Assembly (NCBI RefSeq): GCF_947494875.1
Contig: NZ_CANLWM010000001.1
Span: 248,001-312,000 of the forward strand
Length of the DNA: 64,000 bases
Direction: 5' to 3'
Source: an uncultured Williamsia sp.
GTDB lineage: Bacteria > Actinomycetota > Actinomycetes > Mycobacteriales > Mycobacteriaceae
The notes under the pieces: model-generated
Told to the model about the DNA's origin: nothing
Database searches by the model: none
What the model saw: only the letters and a program-made list of their open reading frames with translations
Position numbers and translations under genes: made by a program
Shown: piece after piece, positions 8,764-17,261 of the stretch
Layout: each line of letters begins with the position of its first letter
Position numbering within the stretch: the stretch's first letter is position 1

Positions 8764-9393
8764 ATGACCGAGAACATCATTCGTCCTCGCCGTGCCCGAC
8801 GCGCCGCGGTCGCCGCGGTGGCACTCGCCGCCGGCGCGGCGATCGCGCTCACCGCGTGCGGGAGTTCGTCGAACGGCGCGTCGGGCTCCGCGGCCGCGTC
8901 GTCCGTCACGGCCTCGACGGGGTCCCACAACGCCGCCGACGGGATGTTCGTGCAGATGATGATCCCGCACCACGAGCAGGCCGTGGAGATGTCGGACATG
9001 CTCCTGGCGAAGCGGGGCATCGACGCGCGCGTCGTCTCGCTCGCACAGGAGATCACGGCCTCGCAGGGACCCGAGATCACGACCATGACGCGGTGGGCGT
9101 CGTCCTGGGGCGTCTCGACCGGGGGAGGCATGGACCACGGCGGCATGGACCACGGCTCGATGTCCGGGATGATGTCCGCCGGTGACATGAACCGCCTGAA
9201 GGCCGCGCAGGGCAGGGACGCCGCGAGGCTGTTCCTGGAGCAGATGATCGAGCACCACACCGGGGCGATCACGATGGCGCAGAACGAGATCCGTGACGGA
9301 CAGGACTCGTCGGCGAAACGACTGGCCGAGTCGATCGCGACCACGCAACAGCGGGAGATCGCGACCATGAAGCAGCTGCTCACGCAGGTGTAG
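8764..9393 (+). CDS. DUF305 lipoprotein, His/Met-rich
   Basis: The 209-residue protein has an N-terminal signal ending in a lipobox (TACG), a Ser/Ala-rich linker and a DUF305 four-helix-like domain with the hallmark MIPHHEQAVEMS and a repeat of it as MIEHHTGAITMA. A Gly/Met/His segment (GGMDHGGMDHGSM) lies between. DUF305 proteins often sit near copper or metal-response two-component systems; a metal-binding role at the outer membrane face is inferred. It is divergent from the response regulator at 7930-8643 and lies just upstream of a second kinase. GACCAT ends seven bases before the ATG. Confidence 0.88.
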   Translation: MTENIIRPRRARRAAVAAVALAAGAAIALTACGSSSNGASGSAAASSVTASTGSHNAADGMFVQMMIPHHEQAVEMSDMLLAKRGIDARVVSLAQEITASQGPEITTMTRWASSWGVSTGGGMDHGGMDHGSMSGMMSAGDMNRLKAAQGRDAARLFLEQMIEHHTGAITMAQNEIRDGQDSSAKRLAESIATTQQREIATMKQLLTQV

Positions 9394-9396
9394 TCC

Positions 9397-9402
9397 TACC
9401 CT
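9397..9402 (+). promoter_or_regulatory. -10 hexamer of a leaderless transcript (kinase 9409)
   Basis: TACCCT is followed by exactly six bases and the GTG start at 9409, so transcription would begin on the start codon. It supports the GTG start. Confidence 0.5.
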
Positions 9403-9408
9403 GCAGGG

Positions 9409-10836
9409 GTGCCACCGCCCCTCCGTCGCGCAGTCGCGGCCGCGCGCACCCGGATCGCCCGCGTCCGCGTCCGCCTGACCGTGGTCGCGACCGCGCTGCT
9501 TGCGGTGGGACTCGCCCTCGCGGCCGGGGTCATGCTACTGGTGCTGCACCAGTCGTTGCTCAGCACGGCCGACGGTGTCACCCGCGCCCGGGCGACCGAG
9601 ATCGCCGACGCGATCCGTACGACACCGATCGCAGCGCTGGATGCCGGGGTCCTGGCGCCGACGACGAGCGTGGACCTCGTGCAGATCGTCGATGCCGGCG
9701 GACGGGTCCTGGCCACGTCACCGGGCGGCAGCCGGACGCCGATGACCTCGCCGGTGGCGGTGGGATCCACACGCACCCTCGACGACGCCGAGGTGCCCGG
9801 GGAGGACGTGAAGTTCCGGGCGACGGTGAGAGGGGTGAGCACACCGACCGGTGTCGTCACGGTGATCGTCGGCGCGGCCGAGGGCCCAATCGACCGTGTG
9901 CTGCTGATCGTCGCCGCGATCGTGGCGTCGATCTTCCCGATCATCCTGGTGATGATCGCCGCAGCGACGTACGTGCTGAGCGGTCGGACGCTCGCACCCG
10001 TCGAACGGATCCGGTCGCGCGTCGCCGCGATCACCGGGTCCGGCCTCGACCAACGGGTGCCCGTGCCCGACACCGGGGACGAGATCGCCGACCTCGCCGA
10101 GACCATGAACGCGATGCTCGATCGCCTCGACGCGGCGCACCGACGACAGGTGCAGTTCGTCGGCGACGCCTCCCACGAACTGCGCAGCCCACTGGTCACG
10201 CTCCTCGGACTTCTGGACCTCGCTGCCTCCCGGGGTGACGGTGTCGACGGGACGACGGTCGCGCAGGTGCTGCTGCCGGAGGCCCGGCGTCTGCACGACC
10301 TCATCGACGACCTGCTGCTCCTGGCCCGCTCGGACGAGAGCGCGAGCCTGCCGGTGACCGACGTCGACCTCGACGACGTGGTGGACGCCGACGTCCGTCG
10401 TCTTCGCGAGACGTCGACGATCGCCGTCAGCGCGGTCGTCCGCGCGATCCGCGTCCGCGGCGACCGCGAGACCCTCGCCCGCGCGCTCCGCAACCTCACC
10501 GACAACGCTGTCCGACACGCACGGTCGACGGTGCGCGTCAGCATGGCCCCCGGGGACACCGAGGGCACGGCACGGATCGATGTCGAGGACGACGGCCCCG
10601 GGATCCCCGCCGCCGATCGGGCGCGGGTGATCGAACGCTTCACCCGCCTCGACGCGGCGCGGTCCCGCGGTGACGCCGGTGGATCCGGGCTGGGCCTGGC
10701 CATCGTCAGCGAGATCGCCCGCGCCCATGGCGGATCGCTGGTGATCGACGGCTCCCCACTGGGCGGGACACGAGCGCGGGTGACGATCCCCGTCGCAGGG
10801 GGTGAGGTCGATCAGTCCACGGCGACGAGCCGGTAA
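9409..10836 (+). CDS. Two-component sensor histidine kinase
   Basis: The 475-residue kinase has an N-terminal membrane helix (about 22-45), an external sensor domain of roughly 110 residues, a second helix (about 165-190), a HAMP domain, the H-box DASHELRSP and ATPase motifs NLTDNAVRH, DDGPGIP and GSGLGLAI. Its likely partner is the response regulator at 10812-11486, which is unusually encoded tail-to-tail on the other strand with a 25-base overlap. The GTG start is supported by a -10 hexamer six bases upstream. It follows the DUF305 gene by only 15 bases but may have its own promoter. Confidence 0.92.
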   Translation: MPPPLRRAVAAARTRIARVRVRLTVVATALLAVGLALAAGVMLLVLHQSLLSTADGVTRARATEIADAIRTTPIAALDAGVLAPTTSVDLVQIVDAGGRVLATSPGGSRTPMTSPVAVGSTRTLDDAEVPGEDVKFRATVRGVSTPTGVVTVIVGAAEGPIDRVLLIVAAIVASIFPIILVMIAAATYVLSGRTLAPVERIRSRVAAITGSGLDQRVPVPDTGDEIADLAETMNAMLDRLDAAHRRQVQFVGDASHELRSPLVTLLGLLDLAASRGDGVDGTTVAQVLLPEARRLHDLIDDLLLLARSDESASLPVTDVDLDDVVDADVRRLRETSTIAVSAVVRAIRVRGDRETLARALRNLTDNAVRHARSTVRVSMAPGDTEGTARIDVEDDGPGIPAADRARVIERFTRLDAARSRGDAGGSGLGLAIVSEIARAHGGSLVIDGSPLGGTRARVTIPVAGGEVDQSTATSR

Positions 10837-11486
10837 CCGACCCCACGCACCGTCTCGATGGACGCGCAGCCGAACGGCTTGTCGATGCGACGTCGGAGGT
10901 ACCCGACGTAGACCTCGACCACGTTCTCGTCGCCCTCGAAGTGGGCGTCCCAGACGGCGTGCAGGATGTCGGCCTTGCTCACCGCGACACCGACATTGCG
11001 CATCAGGAACTCGAGCACCGCGAACTCCCGCGGAGTGGGGGCGAGTTCGGTGTCCCGTCGGCGGACCGTGTGGGCGGCGGGGTCCAGCATCAAGGAGCCG
11101 GCGGTGAGCACTGACGGGCGTTCCGGCGCGCCTCGACGGATCAGAGCCCGCAACCGCGCCACCATCACGTGCGTCGGGAACGGTTTGACCAGGTAGTCGT
11201 CGGCGCCGAGGTCGAAGGCGTCGATCTGGTCGTATTCGCCGTCCTTCGCGGTCAGCATCATGATCGGCGTCCACACCTCGCGGTCGCGGAGTCCGCGGAG
11301 CACCTCGTAGCCGCTGCGCCCCGGCAGCATGATGTCGAGGACGACGGCGTGGTAGTCGCCGTGCGTGGCCCGTGCGAGTCCGGAGTCCCCGTCGTGGACG
11401 ACGTCGACCGCCCAGCCCTGGGAGACCAACGTCCGCCGCAGCGTCTCGGCGGCGTTGCGGTCGTCCTCGACCACAAGGATGCGCAC
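10812..11486 (-). CDS. OmpR-family response regulator, convergent with its probable kinase
   Basis: The 224-residue protein has the full receiver set (VVEDD, phosphorylated Asp in VVLDIMLPG, LTAKD, KPF) and a winged-helix output domain ending in VRGVGYRLVAVD. The GTG start has a GGGGA ribosome site. The last 25 bases overlap the 3' end of the convergent kinase at 9409-10836. Tail-to-tail cognate pairs are uncommon and would make the two mRNAs complementary at their ends. Upstream and divergent is the DUF2231 membrane protein gene. Confidence 0.92.
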   Translation of the reverse strand: MRILVVEDDRNAAETLRRTLVSQGWAVDVVHDGDSGLARATHGDYHAVVLDIMLPGRSGYEVLRGLRDREVWTPIMMLTAKDGEYDQIDAFDLGADDYLVKPFPTHVMVARLRALIRRGAPERPSVLTAGSLMLDPAAHTVRRRDTELAPTPREFAVLEFLMRNVGVAVSKADILHAVWDAHFEGDENVVEVYVGYLRRRIDKPFGCASIETVRGVGYRLVAVD

Positions 11487-11561
11487 TCCCCGGCTCCCCT
11501 CACGCAGGTGTGCCTCACCTGTCTCAGTGATCTCTCAACAACGCTCTGCTTGCATGCGCGT

Positions 11562-12032
11562 ATGGATTCCATCAACGGGATACCCGCCCACCCGCTGTTC
11601 GTCCACCTCGCCGTCGTGGCCATCCCACTGCTCGCGGTGCTCGGCATCCTCACCGTGGTGTTGCCCGCCGCGCGACGCAAGCTCGGGATCATCGTCCCGT
11701 TGGTCGGTCTGGTGGCGGTGGTGATCACCCCGCTGACGACGTCGGCCGGCGAGTCGCTGGAGAAGGTCACCCGCCCGGACCCGGTGCTCGAGCACCACAC
11801 CGAGCTCGGCGACCAGATGATCTATTTCGTGGCGCCGCTGTTCGTCGCGGTGGTCCTCTACTGGGCGCTGAACAGTCCTGTCGTGATGAACCGTCTGCCG
11901 TCCGCTCCGGCAGGGGCGGTCCGCGTCGGGTCGATCGCGTTGGCCGTCGTCACCGTGGTCTTCGCGATCGGCGCGATCATCTGGGTCTACCGCATCGGTG
12001 ACACCGGCGCGGAGTCCGTCTGGCTGCACTGA
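11562..12032 (+). CDS. DUF2231 membrane protein
   Basis: The 156-residue protein starts with the family signature GIPAHPLFVHLAVVAIPL and has four predicted membrane helices. DUF2231 proteins are found with electron-transfer, cytochrome or metal-related genes but have no established function. It is divergent from the response regulator at 10812-11486. The start at 11562 is the first codon that precedes the family signature. Its last codons form one arm of a perfect 17-bp hairpin. Confidence 0.85.
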   Translation: MDSINGIPAHPLFVHLAVVAIPLLAVLGILTVVLPAARRKLGIIVPLVGLVAVVITPLTTSAGESLEKVTRPDPVLEHHTELGDQMIYFVAPLFVAVVLYWALNSPVVMNRLPSAPAGAVRVGSIALAVVTVVFAIGAIIWVYRIGDTGAESVWLH

Positions 12033-12047
12033 CGGACTCCGCGCCGG
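12004..12047. terminator. Perfect 17-bp hairpin overlapping the DUF2231 stop
   Basis: The arm at 12004-12020 and the arm at 12031-12047 are exact reverse complements (17 of 17, CCGGCGCGG... with ...CCGCGCCGG) around a 10-base loop. The left arm is coding and the stop codon lies at the loop edge. There is no T-run, as is common in actinobacteria. It separates DUF2231 from the convergent SnoaL-like gene. Confidence 0.7.
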
Positions 12048-12074
12048 CGGCGTGGTCTTCTCGGACCCCGGGGT

Positions 12075-12485
12075 TCAGCCCTGGTCGGATCCGCCGAACG
12101 GGTGGTCGATGAGGAAGCGCCAGGCGCCGTCGTCCCCGCGGACCGCGATCTCGCACGTGATGCCGTGCAGGTCGATGGGCGTGCCGTCGGGCGCATGGGC
12201 CCCGGTCATCTGGTGCGCTCCACTGCCGAGCGCGAGATCGCCGGCGACGAGCCAGAACCGGTCGGTGCCGTGGATGGTGCCGCCGAGGGCGACGAAGTCG
12301 ACGAGCGCCTGACGGATCGCGTCGGTGCCGCGGACCTCGGGTGCGCCGGGTCCGGGGACGATGACCGCGTCGTCGGTGTACATCGCCATCATCGCGTCGA
12401 TGTCGCCGGCGTTGAACGCCGCCTCCCAGCGATGGTGGAGCTCGTGGACGTCGAGGACGGCTGCGGTGTGATCGGTGACGGTCAT
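12075..12485 (-). CDS. SnoaL-like / DUF4440 family protein
   Basis: The 136-residue protein has the NTF2-like pattern WEAAFNAGDIDAMMAMYTDDAVIVPGPG followed by GTDAIRQALVDF, and ends in a GAWRFLIDHPFG strand. Such cone-shaped folds include ketosteroid isomerase-like enzymes and many proteins of unknown role; no catalytic residue can be assigned. An AAGGAG site eight bases before ATG 12485 fixes the start. It lies 53 bases downstream of the hemerythrin-like gene on the same strand, so the two probably form an operon. Confidence 0.82.
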   Translation of the reverse strand: MTVTDHTAAVLDVHELHHRWEAAFNAGDIDAMMAMYTDDAVIVPGPGAPEVRGTDAIRQALVDFVALGGTIHGTDRFWLVAGDLALGSGAHQMTGAHAPDGTPIDLHGITCEIAVRGDDGAWRFLIDHPFGGSDQG

Positions 12486-12538
12486 GATTTTCTCCTTGTG
12501 GTGGACGTGTGTCGTGGTGTGGGCGTGCAGGTGTCGGA

Positions 12539-13213
12539 TCAGGGTGTGCGGGTGCCGTGGACGGCCAGGGCACGTCGGGCGTAGATCCGGGGGCCGATGC
12601 GGGGCACCAGGATGCGGACGGGAGCGGGCGCTGCGCGCAGCATGTCCCGGAGAACTGCGGGATCGGCCTCGTAGGCGAACATCCCGATGACGAGCGGCAT
12701 CGACGGTTTCGGCACCGACGCCGCGCCGGCCTCGCCGACGGCGTGCCATTCCGCGGCGTCGAGGTGGGCCGCCGCGAGCGGCAGCACTGATCGTTCCTCC
12801 ACCTCGAGGTGGTCCCGCAGTGCGCCGAAGAGGTCCTCGAGTGCCGACGCCAGGCGTCGGCTGGTCGTCGCGTCGATCGACCCTCGCCACGCAGAGCGGG
12901 CGTCGTTCACCCGGGACAGCGCGGCGTCGATGCCGGCGTGCTGGGCCTCGACGACGTCCAGCATCGCCGCGTCGTCGCCGTCCAGACGCTCGCGCAGGAG
13001 CGGCCAGAGGAGCTCGTCCTCACCCTCGTGGTGGTGATGCATCAGCGAGCAGAGCAGGTCCAGGTGGGTGTCGACGCGGTCGCGCTGTCGAGGGTCGTCG
13101 TCGCCGACTCGACGGACGGCGGCCGGGGCGAGCCGGAACTCGCGGAGGAGCGCGGTGTGCACGACGAGCATGTCGCGGACGTCGACGGTCGGCGCGGTCT
13201 GAGCGGCGGTCAT
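12539..13213 (-). CDS. Hemerythrin HHE domain protein
   Basis: The 224-residue protein carries the HHE cation-binding helices: an N-terminal His (VVHTALL), HHHHEGEDELLWPLL, EAQHAGID and HLEVEERSVLPL. These histidines and glutamates would hold a diiron centre. The family senses or stores oxygen, nitric oxide or iron. The C-terminal 60 residues are a distinct extension with two hydrophobic helices. The start at 13213 (MTAAQT) lies after an Arg/Asp-rich stretch that is unlikely to be coding. It precedes the SnoaL-like gene in a probable operon. Confidence 0.88.
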   Translation of the reverse strand: MTAAQTAPTVDVRDMLVVHTALLREFRLAPAAVRRVGDDDPRQRDRVDTHLDLLCSLMHHHHEGEDELLWPLLRERLDGDDAAMLDVVEAQHAGIDAALSRVNDARSAWRGSIDATTSRRLASALEDLFGALRDHLEVEERSVLPLAAAHLDAAEWHAVGEAGAASVPKPSMPLVIGMFAYEADPAVLRDMLRAAPAPVRILVPRIGPRIYARRALAVHGTRTP

Positions 13214-13464
13214 CGGATCGTCCCGCCCGTCTCGGTGCCGGTGACCGCGCCGCAGCGCCACCGTGCGTCACGGTGATCCCACCAGCATCGGCGGTCGTGG
13301 CGGTGACGGTGTGTCAGGTCGGGGATGGTCCGGGGTGTCGGGGTCGTGCTCGGTGATGTCATGCGGATGACGCTAGGAATCGCGCGTCGCACACGGCATC
13401 CCAGAAATCTGGGTAATCCGTCGTGGGGGTCGCGACGTCCGCACGTGCGTGCGACAGTGCAGGT

Positions 13465-14520
13465 ATGGCACGGCCCGCACCCTCTCTCGCGCTGAGTGAC
13501 CGGCTGACGCGTGATCTCGCGTCGGCGTCGTCGATGGACGACCTGGCGGACCGGGTCTACTCGGCGATCCGCCGGCACGTCGCTTTCGACTTCGCCTGCT
13601 TCGCGACCACCGACCCGACGACCGGTCTCATCACCTGGGCGTCGAAGACGCGAGACCTCGGCGTGGGCGACGTCGACTTCGCCGCAGCCGAATACGGGGC
13701 ACCCGACATCAACAGGTTCGACGAGATCGCCCGTCGCGATCCCCCGGTCGCGATCCTCTCGATCGACACCGACGGCGACCTGTTCCGCTGCCGGCGCCAT
13801 CGGGAGTTCATGGCGCCGGTGTTCGGGTTCGGCGACGAGCTGCGTGCCTGCTTCCTCGGCCGCGCCGCGACATGGGCGGCTCTCGCGCTCTATCGACGTG
13901 CCGACGAGAAGCCGTTCAGCCCCGCCGACGCAGCGGTGATCGCCGACGCGTGCTCCGTCGTCGCCGAGTCCGTGCAGCGCGCCATGTTCCGGCTGCCATC
14001 GGCGGGCAACTCCCCCACCGACGCCGACCCCGGCGGACCGGCCGTCCTCATCGTCGACGCACGAGACCGGGTGACCCACATGACCGCCGGCGCGCACGCC
14101 GCCGTCGAGAACCTGGGCGGCCTCGACCACGGGCAGCTGCCCCCCGGCATCCTCGCTGTGGTCGCATCGACGCGGACGTCGGGGACCCCGCTCACCACGC
14201 AGACCCTCACCGCAGACGGCTCGTGGCTGAGCGTCCGTACCGCGCCGCTCGACGGCGCCGATGCCGGACCCGACGTCGTCGTCACCGTCGAACCCACCTC
14301 GCGGGTCGCGGTGAGTCGGATGGCGCTGGCCGCACACGGACTGACGGCTCGCGAGGAGGACGTGGCACTGCAGGTGCTTCAGGGCGCGAACACCCGTGAC
14401 ATCGCCGCGACGCTCCACCTCTCGCCGTACACCGTTCAGGACCACCTCAAGGCGATCTTCGCCAAGCTCGGCGTCTCGAGCCGTCGGGAGATGACAGCGC
14501 GCCTCGTCCTCGAGAACTGA
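13465..14520 (+). CDS. LuxR-family regulator with GAF-like sensor
   Basis: The 351-residue protein has a GAF-like N-terminal domain (about 10-190), a PAS-like middle region and a C-terminal LuxR helix-turn-helix (LTAREEDVALQVLQGANTRDIAATLHLSPYTVQDHLKAIFAKLGV). A GACAGT hexamer ends six bases before the ATG at 13465; a GTG at 13423 is less likely. It stands alone, divergent from the hemerythrin-like gene, which is a plausible target. The ligand is unknown. Confidence 0.88.
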   Translation: MARPAPSLALSDRLTRDLASASSMDDLADRVYSAIRRHVAFDFACFATTDPTTGLITWASKTRDLGVGDVDFAAAEYGAPDINRFDEIARRDPPVAILSIDTDGDLFRCRRHREFMAPVFGFGDELRACFLGRAATWAALALYRRADEKPFSPADAAVIADACSVVAESVQRAMFRLPSAGNSPTDADPGGPAVLIVDARDRVTHMTAGAHAAVENLGGLDHGQLPPGILAVVASTRTSGTPLTTQTLTADGSWLSVRTAPLDGADAGPDVVVTVEPTSRVAVSRMALAAHGLTAREEDVALQVLQGANTRDIAATLHLSPYTVQDHLKAIFAKLGVSSRREMTARLVLEN

Positions 14521-14628
14521 CCTGGACGTCATCTACTCAGATGACACCTTTGCGATCTCACATTGGCATATGGTGATCGGCAACTCAGTGGCGCATCGGC
14601 GCGTCACCGCGGATCGAAAGCGCTCACC

Positions 14629-14856
14629 ATGACGATGCACCTCACGCGGCGACCCGCGACCGGCTCCGACGACGACCGCGTCCTGGCCGATCGGCTGGTC
14701 GCCGACGTCGTCGCCGCCGGCGGCCTCCGGGAGTCCCTCACCGCGGAGGTGCTGGTGCTCATGCTCTGGTCGGCCGGCCATCGCGTCGACGTGGAGGCCC
14801 GGGCACGCCGGATCGCCGACATCATCACGCGAGGCGACACCGCGATCGCACGCTGA
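14629..14856 (+). CDS. Small hypothetical protein
   Basis: This short reading frame would encode 75 residues ending in RRIADIITRGDTAIAR, rich in Asp, Arg and Ala with a helical pattern. I recognise no domain. The start at 14629 (MTMHLTRRP) has no clear ribosome site; an in-frame start at 14563 is possible. It sits between the LuxR regulator and ligD, 51 bases ahead of ligD on the same strand. Codon use resembles real genes, but existence as a protein is uncertain. Confidence 0.4.
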   Translation: MTMHLTRRPATGSDDDRVLADRLVADVVAAGGLRESLTAEVLVLMLWSAGHRVDVEARARRIADIITRGDTAIAR

Positions 14857-14907
14857 CCCCGGTCGGCGGCCGAACCCACCCGGGTCCCGACCTGGGACAC
14901 TGGGGTC

Positions 14908-17259
14908 ATGGCGGACACGCTCGACGTCGACGGCCGCACCGTGTCGGTGACGCATCTCGACAAGGTGCTGTACCCGGCGACCGGTACCCGAAAAGTCGAG
15001 GTCATCGAGTACTACGACCACGTCGCGCCCCTGATCCTGCCCCACCTCTGGTGGCGACCCGTGACCCGCAAACGCTGGCCCGACGGCACCGGGGCTGCCC
15101 CGTTCTTCGAGAAGAACCTGCCCGCGGGCGCTCCGGACTGGCTGACCCGTCGGGTGATCGAGCACAGCGATCGCAGCGCCACCTACCCGCTCGCGACCTC
15201 TCGCGCCGACCTGATCTGGTTCGCGCAGCAGGCAGCGCTGGAACTGCACGTCCCGCAGTGGACCTTCCCCGTCGAGGAGGGGCAGCTGGCGAAGGCCGAC
15301 CGCCGCGCGAACCGCCTCGTGCTCGACCTCGACCCGGGCCCCGACGTCACGCTCGCACAGACCGCCGAGATCGCGCTGCTCGTCCGCGACATCCTCGACG
15401 GCGCAGGGTTGGTCGGCTACCCCGTCACCAGCGGCAGCAAGGGGATTCACGTCTACGCGCCGTTGCCCGCCGCGGTGACGTCGGACAACGCCCGCACCGT
15501 CGCCAAGCAGATCGCCACCGCCCTCGCGGCCGAGCGGCCGAACGACGTCACCGCGGTCATGGCGAAAGCCGTCCGTGCGGGCAAGGTGTTCATCGACTGG
15601 AGCCAGAACTCGAGCGCGAAGACGACGTTGTCGCCGTATTCGTTGCGCGGTCGGGACGCGCCCACGGTCGCCGCCCCGCGGACGTGGGACGAGCTCTCCG
15701 ATCCCGACATCGCCCACGTCACCATGGCCGAGATGCGTTCTCGCATCGATGATCTCGGAGACCTTCTCGCTGACCTCGACGCCGCCGTCCCCGATCCGAC
15801 CACAGCCGACGACGCCGCGGACCCGGTGGCGCCTGGCGTCGTGGACCTGTCGGAGTACCGGCGCAAGCGCGACGAGACCCGCACCCCGGAGCCGTTCGGG
15901 GACAGTCGCGACGTCGACGAGCCCGAGCCGGAGGTCGCGTCCGGTCCGATCTTCGTCATCCAGGAGCACCACGCGCGACGACTCCACTACGACTTCCGCC
16001 TCGAACGGGACGGGGTACTCGTCTCGTGGGCGGTGCCGAAGAACCTTCCCGTCGATCCCGACCAGAACCGGCTCGCGGTGCACACCGAGGACCACCCGAT
16101 GGACTACGCCGACTTCGCCGGCGACATCCCGGCAGGTGAGTACGGCGGCGGCCACGTCGAGATCTGGGACCGCGGGACGTACGAGACCGAGAAGTGGCGC
16201 GACAACGAGGTCATCGTCCGTCTCCACGGTGAACGGATACAGGGCCGGTACGCGCTCATACGGACGGGTGAGAAGAACTGGCTGGCCCACCTCATGTCCG
16301 ACGAGCCGCGGCCGATCGTGCCCGACAGTCTCAAGGACCCGCGGCCGATGCTCGCGACGCTGGAACCGGTCGAGGCCCTCGACGCGGCGGACTGGGCGTT
16401 CGAGGGCAAGTGGGACGGCTACCGCATCCTCGCGCAGTACACCGACGGGACCCTGCGCCTGCGGACCCGGTCCGGGATCGACATGACCGCCGACTTCCCG
16501 CAACTGGGCTCTCTCGCCGACGATCTCGGTCTGCTGGACGTGATCCTCGACGGTGAGGCAGTGGCGATCGACGCGAGCGGCCGCAGCAACTTCACGTTGC
16601 TCACCGGCCGCGCCGGCGCCGACGAGGCGGTCGATGTCCGGTATCTGATCTTCGACGTGCTGTTCCTGAACGGCACGTCGCTGCTGCGCAAGCCGTGGCG
16701 GGATCGTCGGGCCGTCCTCGAGGAGATCGCGCCGCTGTTCGCTCGGGACCCGGTCGTCGAGGTCCCCCCGGTGTTGGACGGGTCGGGCGAGGAGGCGATG
16801 GCCCACAGCCGCGACCGCGGGTGGGAGGGGGTCGTCGCCAAGCGCCGCGATTCCGTCTACCAACAGGGACGACGGTCGAGCACGTGGCGCAAGCAGAAGA
16901 ACTGGCAGGACATCGAAGTGGTGGTCGGCGGGTGGCGGCCCGGGAAGGGCAACCGATCGTCGACCATCGGCTCGCTGCTGGTCGGGCTGCCCGAGGACAC
17001 CGGGCTCCGCTACATCGGCCGCGTCGGGACCGGCCTCACCGAACGACAACTCGCCGAGCTGACCGCCGAACTCGAACCGCTCCGACGCAAGACGTCCCCG
17101 TTCCTCGAGCGGCTCGACCGGCCGATCGAGCGCGACGCGGTGTGGGTGTTGCCGAAGGTGGTGGCCGAGGTCCGGTTCATGGACTGGACGACGGCGGGGC
17201 ATCTGAGGCATCCCAGCTGGCGCGGCATCCGGCGGGACAAGTTGCCCGGCGATCTGTGA
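14908..17259 (+). CDS. ligD: ATP-dependent DNA ligase LigD (Pol-PE-Lig)
   Basis: The 783-residue protein has the mycobacterial domain order. Residues about 1-285 form the primase-polymerase (RLVLDLDPGPDV with the metal Asp pair, SGSKGIHVYAPL). About 345-475 form the phosphoesterase (QEHHARRLHYDFRLE, HTEDHPMDY). About 485-783 form the ligase with the adenylated lysine in FEGKWDGYRI, LDGEAVAID, GWEGVVAKR and the C-terminal OB fold. It repairs double-strand breaks by non-homologous end joining with Ku; ku is not in the window. A GACACT hexamer ends six bases before the ATG. The phosphoesterase gene follows after two bases. Confidence 0.96.
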   Translation: MADTLDVDGRTVSVTHLDKVLYPATGTRKVEVIEYYDHVAPLILPHLWWRPVTRKRWPDGTGAAPFFEKNLPAGAPDWLTRRVIEHSDRSATYPLATSRADLIWFAQQAALELHVPQWTFPVEEGQLAKADRRANRLVLDLDPGPDVTLAQTAEIALLVRDILDGAGLVGYPVTSGSKGIHVYAPLPAAVTSDNARTVAKQIATALAAERPNDVTAVMAKAVRAGKVFIDWSQNSSAKTTLSPYSLRGRDAPTVAAPRTWDELSDPDIAHVTMAEMRSRIDDLGDLLADLDAAVPDPTTADDAADPVAPGVVDLSEYRRKRDETRTPEPFGDSRDVDEPEPEVASGPIFVIQEHHARRLHYDFRLERDGVLVSWAVPKNLPVDPDQNRLAVHTEDHPMDYADFAGDIPAGEYGGGHVEIWDRGTYETEKWRDNEVIVRLHGERIQGRYALIRTGEKNWLAHLMSDEPRPIVPDSLKDPRPMLATLEPVEALDAADWAFEGKWDGYRILAQYTDGTLRLRTRSGIDMTADFPQLGSLADDLGLLDVILDGEAVAIDASGRSNFTLLTGRAGADEAVDVRYLIFDVLFLNGTSLLRKPWRDRRAVLEEIAPLFARDPVVEVPPVLDGSGEEAMAHSRDRGWEGVVAKRRDSVYQQGRRSSTWRKQKNWQDIEVVVGGWRPGKGNRSSTIGSLLVGLPEDTGLRYIGRVGTGLTERQLAELTAELEPLRRKTSPFLERLDRPIERDAVWVLPKVVAEVRFMDWTTAGHLRHPSWRGIRRDKLPGDL

Positions 17260-17261
17260 TC

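Noticed and set aside
8644-9348. N-terminal extension of the response regulator frame (up to 472 residues)
   Set aside because: The extension is antisense to the DUF305 gene and lacks any domain. The receiver starts right after 8643.
14533-17211. 892-codon open frame antisense to ligD
   Set aside because: It mirrors the ligD codons, has Arg/Asp/Gly-rich low-complexity translation and no domain. Long antisense frames are expected at this GC content.
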